DNA of 29,432 nucleotides from an uncultured Muribaculaceae bacterium (GTDB taxonomy: Bacteria > Bacteroidota > Bacteroidia > Bacteroidales > Muribaculaceae), in assembly GCA_910584735.1 (NCBI GenBank), contig CAJUBM010000020.1, positions 1 through 29,432 on the forward strand, read 5' to 3'. The position numbers and the translations under genes were made by a program. Of the stretch, positions 1-7,862 are shown piece after piece (the first letter of the stretch is position 1; each line of letters opens with the position of its first letter). The notes beneath the pieces were generated by a model that worked only from the letters and a program-made list of their open reading frames with translations, was not told the DNA's origin and did no database searches.

Positions 1-150
1 GGTAGTGGCGCCGGACCTCCGGGACGGCAGGCCACCCGAAGAGGCGGAGCCGTAGCAATAACAATAATAAGTATCCTTACTACCATTAACTACGGCCTTT
101 GTTCTTCCGGTGGCCTGCCGTCCCGGAGGTCCGGCGCCACTACCATCCGG
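1..150 (+). repeat. Interspersed palindromic repeat, copy 1 (two-arm)
   Basis: Two inverted arms, 1-36 and 109-144, are perfectly complementary over 36 bp and flank a variable AT-richer centre. The right arm ends in CCATCCGG at 150; the matching left end lies outside the window. The inner left side carries GAAGAGGCGGAGCCG and the inner right side CGGCCTTTGTTCTTC, which sets the orientation used here as forward. Each arm can also fold alone (GTGGC paired with GCCAC, inner CCGGA with TCCGG) and is preceded by GTAG. The copy lies 36 nt past the cyclophilin stop codon, where it could also serve as terminator or 3'-end stabiliser. Confidence 0.93.
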
Positions 151-186
151 CGTCACTACTATGCGGGATGGCAGGGGATGGATTCG

Positions 187-1089
187 TTATTTGGGTGCTT
201 TAACTACTTTTGCCGAGATTATCTTGATGTCATTCAGAGGGCGGTCATCGGCATTGGTCTCGGCTTTCTCTATCTTTGCGAGTACGTCAAGGCCGGATAC
301 AACTTCGCCGAATACGGTGTACTGGTTGTCAAGATGGGGTGAGCCGCCGAGTGTGGCGTATGCCTGGCGCTGTTCGGCGGTGAATACGGCAGGCGATTCT
401 GCGGCCATTCGTTCGGTACGTTCTACCAGTGAATCCTGTAGTGCTGATAGGCCGGCTTGGTCGCGGTTGCGGCGCAATTCCATTATTAGGTCGCGGTTTT
501 CGCGGGCGAGGCTGTCGAAAATCTCCTGTTTCTGAGCCTGCTGCATGCGCTTCTCCATCATCGCCAGGGTAGAGTCGTTATAAGCTTTCCCGGTGACGAT
601 GTAGAATTGTGAGCCTGAGGAGCGGCGCTCGGGATTCACCTGGTCCCCTTGGCGGGCTGCTGCCAGTGCACCGCGTTTGTGGAAATGGCGCGGATATACT
701 ATTTCAGCCGGAAGGGTGTAGTCGGGGCCTCCGGCGCCGAGGCGTTTTCCGGCTTTGGCATTACGCGATTCGGGGTCGCCGGTCTGCACCATGAACTCGT
801 TGATTACGCGGTGGAAGAGCAGTCCGTCATAGTATCCTTCCGACACGAGTTTCAGGAAGTTGTCGCGATGCTGCGGGGTGTCTCCGAACAGGAGCACCTG
901 TATGTCTCCCTCGGAGGTCTTTATGTCTACCAGGGCTTCTCCGGGCCTGAGGGTCGGGGAGGCTATGGCGGTGGTTTGTTCTTTCATTCTTTTTTTCTTT
1001 GATTTTTTGCGTGTTACGGCTAATGCGCCGGTGGCAAGGATTACGGCGGTCATGACTACTGCCAGTGCTGCCAGGATGTTACGTTTCAT
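187..1089 (-). CDS. Peptidyl-prolyl cis-trans isomerase, cyclophilin type, membrane-anchored or exported
   Basis: Cyclophilin-family prolyl isomerase of 300 aa, predicted to help fold exported proteins. Residues 1-25 are a hydrophobic signal or anchor segment, followed by a very basic stretch (RKKSKKKRMK). The core begins near residue 52. FHRVINEFMVQTGDP (92-106) contains the Arg-Phe-Met-Gln residues of the cyclophilin active site, and SSGSQFYIVTG (157-167) and the YTVFGEV segment match the rest of the fold. An insertion of about 80 mostly charged, helical residues separates SQFYIVTG from the last core strands, making the protein much longer than the ~165-aa minimal cyclophilin; such insertions are, as far as I recall, usual in Bacteroidetes homologues. 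The start overlaps the stop of the upstream gene by 4 nt (ATGA), implying translational coupling. Family call is firm; membrane anchor versus cleaved signal is open. Confidence 0.93.
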   Translation of the reverse strand: MKRNILAALAVVMTAVILATGALAVTRKKSKKKRMKEQTTAIASPTLRPGEALVDIKTSEGDIQVLLFGDTPQHRDNFLKLVSEGYYDGLLFHRVINEFMVQTGDPESRNAKAGKRLGAGGPDYTLPAEIVYPRHFHKRGALAAARQGDQVNPERRSSGSQFYIVTGKAYNDSTLAMMEKRMQQAQKQEIFDSLARENRDLIMELRRNRDQAGLSALQDSLVERTERMAAESPAVFTAEQRQAYATLGGSPHLDNQYTVFGEVVSGLDVLAKIEKAETNADDRPLNDIKIISAKVVKAPK

Positions 1090-1469
1090 ATGGCGTCGTT
1101 ACGGAACAGGCGTTTGTATATGCGCCTGAAATTGTCATCGCTCTGCGACAGGACATCGGCGCGTACGGCATAATCCTTGCCGTAGACGGCTTCGAGAATA
1201 TCGCCGATATAGCGTCTCTCCCGGTCCTTGTCTATACCTGCGGCTATCAGCATGTCTACTATGGGACGGTACTGCGTCGGATCGGTGGCGAACAGATAGC
1301 GCGCCGCGCTCACCACGAACTGTCCCGAAAGGTCTACTTCAGTCATATTCCCTGCAAGCCATTCCATGTCTTCCGGCGTGAGGTCGGCTATATGGTTGGC
1401 CATGTATTCATATGTCAGCAGCCCGTCAGGGTCGGCGGAAAGCCTTTTCTTATCATCGTCAGCAATCAT
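1086..1469 (-). CDS. Small conserved-looking protein of unknown function, cotranscribed with cyclophilin
   Basis: A 127-aa acidic, soluble-looking protein with no signal peptide or membrane segment. I do not recognise a named domain. The composition suggests an all-helical fold: charged helices with repeated aromatic positions (LTYEYMANHI, EDMEWLAGNM, RRIYKRLF). Its stop codon overlaps the cyclophilin start by 4 nt, so the two are almost certainly one transcript and perhaps functionally linked. A hairpin separates it from the DUF349 gene upstream, and no clear -7 element is visible just before its start. It may therefore be transcribed by readthrough from the DUF349 promoter or from an unrecognised promoter. 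Considered a real gene because of the overlap and normal codon use. Confidence 0.8.
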   Translation of the reverse strand: MIADDDKKRLSADPDGLLTYEYMANHIADLTPEDMEWLAGNMTEVDLSGQFVVSAARYLFATDPTQYRPIVDMLIAAGIDKDRERRYIGDILEAVYGKDYAVRADVLSQSDDNFRRIYKRLFRNDAI

Positions 1470-1503
1470 AAGCTTCTGCTTTGGTCAGTCCTGCTTTAAT
1501 CAA

Positions 1504-1542
1504 CTATTGCCACCGGGCTGTACGTTAGGCCGGTGGCAATAG
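1504..1542 (-). terminator. Hairpin between DUF349 gene and the cyclophilin operon
   Basis: Inverted arms CTATTGCCACCG (1504-1515) and CGGTGGCAATAG (1531-1542) form a 12-bp stem just after the DUF349 stop codon. There is no strong T-run on the minus strand, so it may be a weak terminator or a processing/attenuation hairpin. Confidence 0.65.
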
Positions 1543-1561
1543 CTGCGGTTGGATATGTTTT

Positions 1562-3481
1562 TTATTTTGCGGCGAGTTTCTCGTCAATCAGTTTCACTTT
1601 GGCCTCGGTGGCTGCCAGGTCGTCCTTGATACGCTGTATGCGGCGTTCCATCTCGCGCACCATGGAGTCGCCCGATTTTGACTTGGACGAGAGGAAGCCG
1701 AGGTTGTTCTCGTAGGTTTTAAGCTCGTTGCGCTTGATGTCGCACTGGCGCAGGATGCGTTCGCGTTCGCGGTAGAGTTGCTGCTGGTCGGCACCCATTT
1801 CCTTTATTACGTCCTCAAAACGTGAGCGCGAGCGGTCGCGTTCGCGGGCTCCGAACGAGTTGTAGAGTGCGTCGCAGGCAGCGCGGTACTCGTCATATAC
1901 CTTGTCTTTCTCGCGGAATGGCACGTGGCCGATTTCCAGCCATTTGGCCTGGAGCTCCTTCACCTTGGGCATGGCCTCGGCGCGTGGGGAGTCGAGGGGT
2001 ATGGCTTTGAGGTCGGCGATAATCTGACGTTTGGCCTGTAGGTTTGCCTGTTCGCCGGCGCGTCCTTCCGACAGGTTCTTCTTGCGGTTCTCGAAGAATG
2101 TGTCGCATGCCTGTTGGAAGCGGCGCCATACGTTGTCGGAGTGCTTTTTGGCAACGGCTCCTATTGTCTTCCATTCCTTTTGCAGAGCCACCAAGGCATC
2201 GGCGGTCTTGCGCCAGTCGGTGCTGTCGCGCAGGGCCTCGGCTTTCTCGCAAAGTGCAATCTTCTTTTCGAGGTTGCGGGCCAGTTCGTCCTTCATGGCG
2301 CGGTAATGCTCTGCCTTGAGGGTGAAGAACTTGTCGCATACGGCGCGGAAGCGGGCAAACAGCGCGTTGTTTATCTTGCGCGAGGCGAAGCCGAGTTTCT
2401 TCCAATCGGCCTGGGCTTCGAGAATTTTGTTTGTCATCTCGTCCCAGGCGTTGTATGTGCGCAGGTCGGAGAAGTCCAGGGCCTCCACGCGTTCGCATAT
2501 CTCAGTCTTGGCGTTCTCGTTTTCAGCCTCGCGGGCCTTGCGTTCTTCAAAGAAAGCCTGGTATTTCTTGTTTATAACGGCAGAGGCATCCTTGAAGCGG
2601 TTCCAGATTTCCTCTCTCACCTCCTTGGCCACGGGGCCGGTCTGGCGCCATTCGTCATGGAGATTCTGCAGGCGTTTGAACGCCAGTATTATATCGTTTT
2701 CCGCGTCAAGTTTCTCAGCTTCCTCGCAGAGGAGGGTCTTAAGCTCGAGGTTCTTGCGGAAGTCATAGTCGCGCAGGTCTTTGTTTACCTTAAGTTGGTC
2801 GTAGAACTGCTCTACGGCGCCTTGGTATTCTTTCCAGAGGTCGGTTGCCTCCGTAGCGGGCACTTCCCCTACGGCCTTGAACTCTGTTTGGATTTCCTTC
2901 ACACGGGGGAAGGCGCGGTTCACGTTGTCGGTGTCTTCCGAGATTGTGCGCAGTTCGTTTATCAGGGCGCGTTTCTTGTCAAGGTTCTCGCGGCGCTCAG
3001 CTTCTTCGCGTGCTGCTAATTCAGCTTTCTTATCCTTTACGGTATTGAGCAGTTCCTTGAAAGTCTCCTCATCGGGGTCGAGAGAGGGGCGGAACTCCTC
3101 TTCCGGCTTTCCTTCGGCCAGATGTGCCTGTAGTTCGGCATCAAGTTCGAGTTTGCGGAGGGCGTAGAAACGTTGTTTCATTCGCGCAATCTCGTCACGG
3201 CCGATCTCTACGGCCTCTTTGGCGGCGAGTTCGGTGAGGGCTTTCAGCACTTCCTCCTTTGTTCGTAGGTCGGGGTGTGCGGCCTCCTCGTTTGCGGCGG
3301 CTTCCTCATCGGTCTCTTCCTCGGCACGGGCCATCTCGGTTTCTACTTCGAGAAGGGCCTCGTCGGAGGCGGGTGCGCCGTTTTCTGTGTTTTCGGCAGG
3401 GTTCACCTGGGCCGTTGTATCGGCGCCGGTGGGGGCAGGGGTGAGGGCTTCGGCAGGGAGGCCCTGTTCACGCGTTTCCAT
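1562..3481 (-). CDS. DUF349 multi-repeat protein
   Basis: A 639-aa cytoplasmic, highly charged helical protein. Residues 1-90 are Glu/Ala/Thr-rich and look disordered. The middle carries five DUF349-type three-helix repeats of about 75 aa, each marked by a W..(I/L)G.(V/A) helix and an aromatic C-terminal helix: ending near LWKEYQGAVEQFYD, IWNRFKDASAVINKKY, LFARFRAVCDKFF, VWRRFQQACDTFF and VYDEYRAACDALY. The last ~80 residues are a predicted coiled coil (RERERILRQCDIKRNELK through to AKVKLIDEKLAAK). DUF349 proteins are widespread in Bacteroidetes and also occur in Actinobacteria, but have no settled biochemical role that I know of. It appears monocistronic, with its own promoter upstream and a hairpin after the stop. 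The ATG at 3481 follows an AT-rich leader and is the only sensible start. Confidence 0.9.
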   Translation of the reverse strand: METREQGLPAEALTPAPTGADTTAQVNPAENTENGAPASDEALLEVETEMARAEEETDEEAAANEEAAHPDLRTKEEVLKALTELAAKEAVEIGRDEIARMKQRFYALRKLELDAELQAHLAEGKPEEEFRPSLDPDEETFKELLNTVKDKKAELAAREEAERRENLDKKRALINELRTISEDTDNVNRAFPRVKEIQTEFKAVGEVPATEATDLWKEYQGAVEQFYDQLKVNKDLRDYDFRKNLELKTLLCEEAEKLDAENDIILAFKRLQNLHDEWRQTGPVAKEVREEIWNRFKDASAVINKKYQAFFEERKAREAENENAKTEICERVEALDFSDLRTYNAWDEMTNKILEAQADWKKLGFASRKINNALFARFRAVCDKFFTLKAEHYRAMKDELARNLEKKIALCEKAEALRDSTDWRKTADALVALQKEWKTIGAVAKKHSDNVWRRFQQACDTFFENRKKNLSEGRAGEQANLQAKRQIIADLKAIPLDSPRAEAMPKVKELQAKWLEIGHVPFREKDKVYDEYRAACDALYNSFGARERDRSRSRFEDVIKEMGADQQQLYRERERILRQCDIKRNELKTYENNLGFLSSKSKSGDSMVREMERRIQRIKDDLAATEAKVKLIDEKLAAK

Positions 3482-3743
3482 AAAAGATGTTTAAGTTAGA
3501 ATTAAGGGACAAAGGCCGTACGGCGGCAAGGGGGTACCGCAGGGCGCACCCGGGCGGTGTGTTATATCCGGCTTGCTGTACGTGCCACAGAAATTACGCC
3601 CAAATATACGGACAATTTTTTATTTACCGCTGCTTTTGCCCTGAAAAAGTGATTATTGGGTATGGCTCAAAGACTAAATTCATTGATTTAACATTGTTTA
3701 GTGTTGACAGGTGAAATGAATGGGATTCTTCTGTCATAATAGT
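3482..3743. other. Intergenic leader of the DUF349 gene
   Basis: Holds the DUF349 5' leader and promoter. A GC-rich imperfect stem-loop lies at 3536-3558 (ACCGC pairing with GCGGT, inner GGG with CCC) and a GCCGTACGGC palindrome at 3515-3524; both would be in the roughly 110-nt mRNA leader. The part nearer the KilA-N stop (3610-3743) is AT-rich with nothing I recognise. Confidence 0.6.
3601..3608 (-). promoter_or_regulatory. Bacteroidetes -7 element for DUF349 gene
   Basis: Minus-strand TATATTTG fits the Bacteroidetes -7 consensus TAnnTTTG. No TTG is seen at the expected -33 position. It would place transcription start near 3594. Confidence 0.55.
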
Positions 3744-4547
3744 CTATTTCAATAACTTGCTATTATTATCGTTACTTCCCAACACGCTCATCTGATGGAT
3801 GGCAATTTGGTTCAGTTTGACAAGCCGTTCGCTCTGCGTTATGCCTTGCTCTATGAAAACCGCATTGAGGTTTTCCATATTAGAAAGACATATAAGCTCG
3901 TTAATTGAGGCGTAATCGCGTATGTTGCCTTTCAGGCCGGGGTGCGAGTCGCGCCATTGTTTTGCTGTGACACCGAACATCGCCACGTTCAGCACGTCGG
4001 CTTCGTTAGCGTAAATCATGGTCGCCTGCGCCGAAGTGACTTTCGCCGGAATAAGATTCTGCTTTATGGCATCGGTGTGTATACGGTAGTTGATTTTCGA
4101 TAGTTCGCGTTTTGCCGACCACCCCAAAAGTCGTTGTTCTTCTGTCTTTAGTCTTTGATACTCTTTGACGAGCAACAACTGGAATTTGGGACTTATCCAC
4201 ATACCGAAATGGTATGCTATATCCCGATGTGCATATGTACCGCCATATCGACCTGCTTTTGAACGTATGCCTATGGCATTCGTCCTCTCAATCCATGTTT
4301 TTACCGAAAGCACAAAGTTGTTACTTCCTGCGGCATTTTTAATTGTACCGAATTCGGTACAATTAAAATCGGGATTATAGAGCATCTCCCATTCTCCGAG
4401 ATACTCGATAGTGCTTTTAAGGCTCAACCAACGGAAGATTATATGCTCCTGCATTTGGCTGCGAGCCATATCCGTTAGGCTGATATAATCTTCTTCGTTG
4501 TATTTTACAACTGCTATCGCGGTATTTTGTACTGTTATTTTTGCCAT
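3744..4547 (-). CDS. KilA-N domain protein (phage-type DNA-binding)
   Basis: A 267-aa protein of the Bacteroidetes KilA-N family. The KilA-N DNA-binding module spans about residues 15-135, with SLTDMARSQ near its start and then FRWLSLKSTIEYLGEWE, VKTWIERTNAIGI, GRYGGTYAHRDIAYHFGMWI and FQLLLVKEYQRLK. The C-terminal half (KINYRIHTDAIKQNLIP, YANEADVLNVAMFGVTAKQWR) is the extension I recall from many chromosomal copies in this phylum. KilA-N is best known from phage and large-virus regulators; the role of this subfamily is unknown. Length is usual and the frame is intact. The gene is visibly lower in GC than its neighbours and sits alone between two house genes with its own promoter, suggesting acquisition by transfer. 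A 32-bp perfect palindrome lies inside it. Confidence 0.9.
   Translation of the reverse strand: MAKITVQNTAIAVVKYNEEDYISLTDMARSQMQEHIIFRWLSLKSTIEYLGEWEMLYNPDFNCTEFGTIKNAAGSNNFVLSVKTWIERTNAIGIRSKAGRYGGTYAHRDIAYHFGMWISPKFQLLLVKEYQRLKTEEQRLLGWSAKRELSKINYRIHTDAIKQNLIPAKVTSAQATMIYANEADVLNVAMFGVTAKQWRDSHPGLKGNIRDYASINELICLSNMENLNAVFIEQGITQSERLVKLNQIAIHQMSVLGSNDNNSKLLK
4337..4368. repeat. 32-bp perfect palindrome inside the KilA-N gene
   Basis: The sequence is its own reverse complement over 32 bases, centred on GAATTC with flanking TTGTACC and GGTACAA. It encodes the FNCTEFGTIKN segment of the KilA-N domain. It could be an operator for autoregulation or a by-product of a conserved peptide; the sequence alone does not decide. 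Confidence 0.9.
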
Positions 4548-4576
4548 TGTTTATTATGTGGCTGTATGCCAATACA

Positions 4577-4584
4577 CAAAGTTA
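4577..4584 (-). promoter_or_regulatory. -7 element for KilA-N gene
   Basis: Minus-strand TAACTTTG matches TAnnTTTG 30 nt before the KilA-N ATG, in the 45-nt gap after the DUF2339 gene. No convincing -33 TTG. It suggests independent transcription of the KilA-N gene. Confidence 0.55.
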
Positions 4585-4592
4585 CGGAAATT

Positions 4593-6818
4593 TTATTGCC
4601 GGCTATCATTCTCCTCATTCTCCTTGGCGTCGCCGAACAGGACTTTATGCAGCCGTTGGTAGAGGAACGATATGGAGAGCAGCAGTATGCCAAGGAGGAT
4701 AAACACGGCTATGCGTCCCGGCATGGGAAGGCGCCACAGGTCGTAGAGGGCCAGTTTTATCAGTACCACCCCGAAAAAGCATAATGACAGTATCCTTACC
4801 GGCTTGCTGTGCCATTTCATCCCGACCACCATCTGTGCGCCCCCGCACAGCGACATGGCTATCGAAATACCCGCGTTGAAGAATCTGTGTAGGTCGCTTT
4901 CGTTGAGTGCCACGATGGTGGAGGCGATGAAGAATATTGAGGCGGTGATGCAGAAGTAGAGCCGGAAAGGTGTGGGGGAGGACGGTGCGTGGTGTTCCTT
5001 GCGGATATATCGGTGGTATTCGAGTGCGAAAATCGCGGCAAGTTCGGCCATGGAGAACCATAAAAGGATTTTCGCGACATTCCCGGATGCCTGTAGGCAT
5101 AGAGGTAGGAATATTACCAGTCCTATGGCGGGTAGGAATCTTCCCAGGTAGTCCTTGGTTTTAATAAACAGCGTAACCAGTATCATGGCGGTGAAAGCTA
5201 CTACCATTCCTGAGCGCAGGGCGGTTATCTCTGATGCTACAGGCAGCAGGAGGCGGTAGGTGCCGTAAGAGCAGACAGCTACTCCTCCCCACAATGCCGC
5301 AAGGAAGCATATGTGGCGTTGGCGGTTTGTGATGTGCGGGAGAATTAGTGCCCCGGTGCCAGCATACAGCGCCCCGCAGGCTATTAATGTGTCTCCGGCT
5401 TCGTTCCGGGCAAGGAGAGAGCCGGGCGCACCCATTTCAAGAAGTATTAAAAGGGCGCTTAAGGCTCCTAATGCCAGTGCCCCGGTAGAGAATATGCGTA
5501 GTGGCTTACGGCCCCATAGATAGGTGATGGCGGCCATGTTGACCATCAGTCCCACAAGTATGATTCCGGCGCCTGTGAATTGCAGGGGATAGAAAATGGC
5601 GGCGAAGACTATTACCGAGCCTAACAGCAGGTTCTGCATGAGTGCGGAGTGGCCGTGGCGGTAGTATTTCCAGAACAGGATGGCGCTTATAGAGGCCGCT
5701 ATGGCCGCAGGTATGCCTGTTATTCGGAAAGGCAGTGAGAGCATCGCGGTTTGCTCGGCACTGAGCCATACATATGCAATATCATTGAGCACCAGTGTAA
5801 TGACTAAAAGCATGAGCAGCCTTCCTCTCCCTTTCCAACGGCTTATGGCCGAGCATATCGGCCACGAGAAGAGTAGGAAGAACAGCAGGGTGAATACCAG
5901 CAGGGTAACGCCCTCTGCCGATGTGTGCGTTGCAGGCCGCAGGGTGCATATCCCGGTTATTACGTAAGTTGCCACGCATGAGGCCACCGGGAGTTCCCAC
6001 CAGTTGCGGTGCAGTGTTATGGCGAATGTGGCCGCATCGAGTATGGCGACATAGCCCATCAGTACGGCGATGCTTCCTTCACCGCTGTTGGCGAGGAACG
6101 GCGCTACAAAGCCTCCTATTATTGCAGTGAGGGCCAGTTCGCGGCGGTCGAAACACATGGCTATCGCAATCATGGCTGTTGTCAACGCTATCAGTATGCC
6201 GAAAGCCCATGTCGCGGTGAAGAGAGAGTATATGTTGTAAGCGATGGCTACCGTGACGAAGCATGTGGCGAAGCCTCCGCCGGCAAGTATTGAGGAGAAG
6301 GTTCGGTAGTTTCTGCGTAGGAAGAATGAAAGTGTACAGAGGGCGGCTCCTACCGTAAGGCCGAGTACCGTGCGCCCTACTTCGCCGAGCCATTCGTTGT
6401 CGATGGCGAATTTTACGAAGAACCCGATGCCGATGACAAGTATCAGGATTCCTAATTTGCTGAAAAGGTTCTCTCCGATAAGTTTCTCTATGTTGCGCTT
6501 CCTCCTTGGAACGGGGCGTGGAACGGGATTGTGTTGTGGGCCGGCCGGAATCTCTCTTGGGGGAAGCGGTGTGGAAGTCGGGGTAGGAGCCTGCTGTCTT
6601 TCCCCATAGGCCGGAGGTGCCGGCATGGTGTTGGTTGCCGGCGCCCGGTAGTCGGCAGGTGGAGTGTTTGACTGCTGCAGATTGTCAAGGCGGTTACGTA
6701 GCTCTGCCATGTTTTGGTTGAGATAGGCCATATAATGTTTCATGGCGCTTAGATTAGACTGGATTATGGCAACCAGCACTATCAGCACTATTAACCCGAT
6801 TATTATCAGCGCTTCCAT
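4593..6818 (-). CDS. DUF2339 polytopic membrane protein
   Basis: A 741-aa inner-membrane protein. Residues 1-20 form a transmembrane helix (MEALIIIGLIVLIVLVAIIQ), followed by a short coiled coil (about 25-50) and a Pro-rich linker to ~105. The DUF2339 region then begins with GENLFSKLGILILVIGIGFFVKFAIDNEW-type sequence (broken here by family comparison only) and continues as some twenty hydrophobic helices to the C-terminus. The family's function is not established. A longer reading from a TTG at 6854 is possible, but the ATG at 6818 gives a proper membrane start and the TTG falls in the terminator hairpin of the upstream gene, so 6818 is preferred. The DUF805 membrane gene lies directly upstream on the same strand, separated by a hairpin. 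Confidence 0.88.
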   Translation of the reverse strand: MEALIIIGLIVLIVLVAIIQSNLSAMKHYMAYLNQNMAELRNRLDNLQQSNTPPADYRAPATNTMPAPPAYGERQQAPTPTSTPLPPREIPAGPQHNPVPRPVPRRKRNIEKLIGENLFSKLGILILVIGIGFFVKFAIDNEWLGEVGRTVLGLTVGAALCTLSFFLRRNYRTFSSILAGGGFATCFVTVAIAYNIYSLFTATWAFGILIALTTAMIAIAMCFDRRELALTAIIGGFVAPFLANSGEGSIAVLMGYVAILDAATFAITLHRNWWELPVASCVATYVITGICTLRPATHTSAEGVTLLVFTLLFFLLFSWPICSAISRWKGRGRLLMLLVITLVLNDIAYVWLSAEQTAMLSLPFRITGIPAAIAASISAILFWKYYRHGHSALMQNLLLGSVIVFAAIFYPLQFTGAGIILVGLMVNMAAITYLWGRKPLRIFSTGALALGALSALLILLEMGAPGSLLARNEAGDTLIACGALYAGTGALILPHITNRQRHICFLAALWGGVAVCSYGTYRLLLPVASEITALRSGMVVAFTAMILVTLFIKTKDYLGRFLPAIGLVIFLPLCLQASGNVAKILLWFSMAELAAIFALEYHRYIRKEHHAPSSPTPFRLYFCITASIFFIASTIVALNESDLHRFFNAGISIAMSLCGGAQMVVGMKWHSKPVRILSLCFFGVVLIKLALYDLWRLPMPGRIAVFILLGILLLSISFLYQRLHKVLFGDAKENEENDSRQ

Positions 6819-6850
6819 GGCGATATTTTGGGGGATGTAGGTATAAAAGG

Positions 6851-6896
6851 ACAAGGCCGCGACCCTCCGATAGTTGTATCGGGGCCACGGCCTTGT
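6851..6896 (-). terminator. Hairpin after the DUF805 gene
   Basis: ACAAGGCCG (6851-6859) pairs with CGGCCTTGT (6888-6896), followed on the minus strand by CCTTTTAT. It sits 25 nt after the DUF805 stop and before the DUF2339 start, so it is a likely terminator or attenuator. Confidence 0.7.
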
Positions 6897-6921
6897 CGTA
6901 TCAGGTTTAATGGATGGCGGA

Positions 6922-7425
6922 TTACATCTGGGGAGGCATGCCGTCGTTGATTCCGTAAGGGTTAGGCCCGAAGCGGTTGGGGTGGGGTTCTCCTTCTTTG
7001 CAGTACCATATGAGGAGTATGATGGCTCCCACCAGAGGGATAAGGCCGATAAAATACCAACCCCCCCCTTTGCCTATGTCGTGGAGGCGGCGCCATGCTA
7101 CGGCGAGCCCGGGAATGAACATGCCCAGGGATACGAGCCAGCCTATGATGGGAATCCATCCCAGGGCCAGTCCTACGATGAATGTGAACAGTGCGAACCA
7201 CCAGTATTCCGCACGGGGAGCGCGGCCGTTGAAGTCGGCATATTTCGAGAAACAAATCTTGATAGCTTCAACAAAACCTACAGTGCCGAGATTAGGGTCG
7301 GGATAGTTTGGGTTAGGCTGCCACTGGCCGTTCTGGTCTTGGTATTGTGGCTGCGGGTTCTGCCAGTTCTGGCGCTGCTGGGCCTGCTGCTGTTGCCATT
7401 GGCCCTGGGGATTCTGGTTGTCCAT
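6922..7425 (-). CDS. DUF805 small membrane protein with Q/N-rich N-terminus
   Basis: A 167-aa protein. Residues 1-46 are a Gln/Asn/Pro-rich low-complexity tail, then FVEAIKICFSKYADFNGRA starts the DUF805 domain (about 50-150), with hydrophobic helices at FALFTFIVGLALGWI, IIGWLVSLGMFIPGL and WYFIGLIPLVGAIILLIWYC and the family's AWRRLHDIGKGG motif between them. DUF805 proteins are inner-membrane proteins of unknown function. The ATG at 7425 is chosen over an upstream ATG at 7506, because that longer reading would run through the promoter and the extra residues look untranslated. A run of eight G on the coding strand (7061-7068) encodes the GKGGGW segment. Confidence 0.9.
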   Translation of the reverse strand: MDNQNPQGQWQQQQAQQRQNWQNPQPQYQDQNGQWQPNPNYPDPNLGTVGFVEAIKICFSKYADFNGRAPRAEYWWFALFTFIVGLALGWIPIIGWLVSLGMFIPGLAVAWRRLHDIGKGGGWYFIGLIPLVGAIILLIWYCKEGEPHPNRFGPNPYGINDGMPPQM

Positions 7426-7475
7426 TTTTTTTAAGTAAGAAAATGTTAGAGTGTTCTTTGTTTGCCTTTCATCTG

Positions 7476-7506
7476 CAAATTTACACTTTTTGTGGCACTC
7501 TGACAA
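7476..7506 (-). promoter_or_regulatory. Promoter of the DUF805 gene
   Basis: On the minus strand, TTG (7506-7504), 20-nt spacer, then TAAATTTG (7483-7476). This is a full Bacteroidetes-type -33/-7 pair, about 50 nt before the ATG at 7425. Confidence 0.78.
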
Positions 7507-7616
7507 ATAAAAGTGAATAAGAATTGAAATTAGTTAAAAGTATTGCCCTTGAAAAATCCGTATATCCCTATCGATATTCTCGCTTTTATCCATTCTCTAT
7601 CTCCTCTTTAGCGAAT

Positions 7617-7784
7617 CCGTATGGTAGTGGCGCCGGACCTCCGGGACGGCAGGCCACCCGGAGAGGCGGAGCTGTTGCAATAAAGCTAATATTAGGCAGA
7701 GTGGGTAGAAATTACTATCCTTGATTCGGCCTTTGTTCTTCTGGTGGCCTGCCGTCCCGGAGGTCCGGCGCCACTACCATCCGG
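7617..7784 (+). repeat. Interspersed palindromic repeat, copy 2 (two-arm)
   Basis: The left arm starts near CCGTATGGTAG (7617) and the right arm ends CCATCCGG at 7784. Orientation marks GAGGCGGAGC on the left and CGGCCTTTGTTCTTC on the right match copy 1. It lies between the divergently placed DUF805 promoter and the tRNA-Val terminator, with a centre of about 75 nt, the longest of the family here. Confidence 0.93.
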
Positions 7785-7814
7785 CTTCCCCTCCCCCTGA
7801 TGTGGAGGTTGTAT

Positions 7815-7855
7815 ATGAAAAAAGTGTTGTGTCCGCGTGGCGGATACAACACTTT
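7815..7855 (-). terminator. Intrinsic terminator of the tRNA-Val unit
   Basis: Arms 7821-7835 and 7841-7855 pair over 15 bp with a single G-U-type mismatch and a 5-nt loop; on the minus strand the stem is followed by a run of six T. It sits 8 nt after the tRNA CCA end. Confidence 0.88.
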
Positions 7856-7862
7856 GTGTGGG

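Noticed and set aside
1..150. CRISPR array as an explanation for the recurring sequence
   Set aside because: Copies are kilobases apart, internally inverted and intergenic, with no regular repeat-spacer spacing and no cas genes.
2114..3019. A 301-residue open frame antisense to the DUF349 gene
   Set aside because: Shadow of a long Glu/Lys-rich gene; the antisense of such genes is hydrophobic and often open.
6819..6854. Upstream TTG start for the DUF2339 gene
   Set aside because: It falls in the terminator hairpin of the DUF805 gene; the ATG at 6818 starts a proper membrane helix.
7426..7506. 27-residue N-terminal extension of the DUF805 protein
   Set aside because: It runs through the -7 and -33 elements of the gene's promoter; the ATG at 7425 leads into the low-complexity tail.
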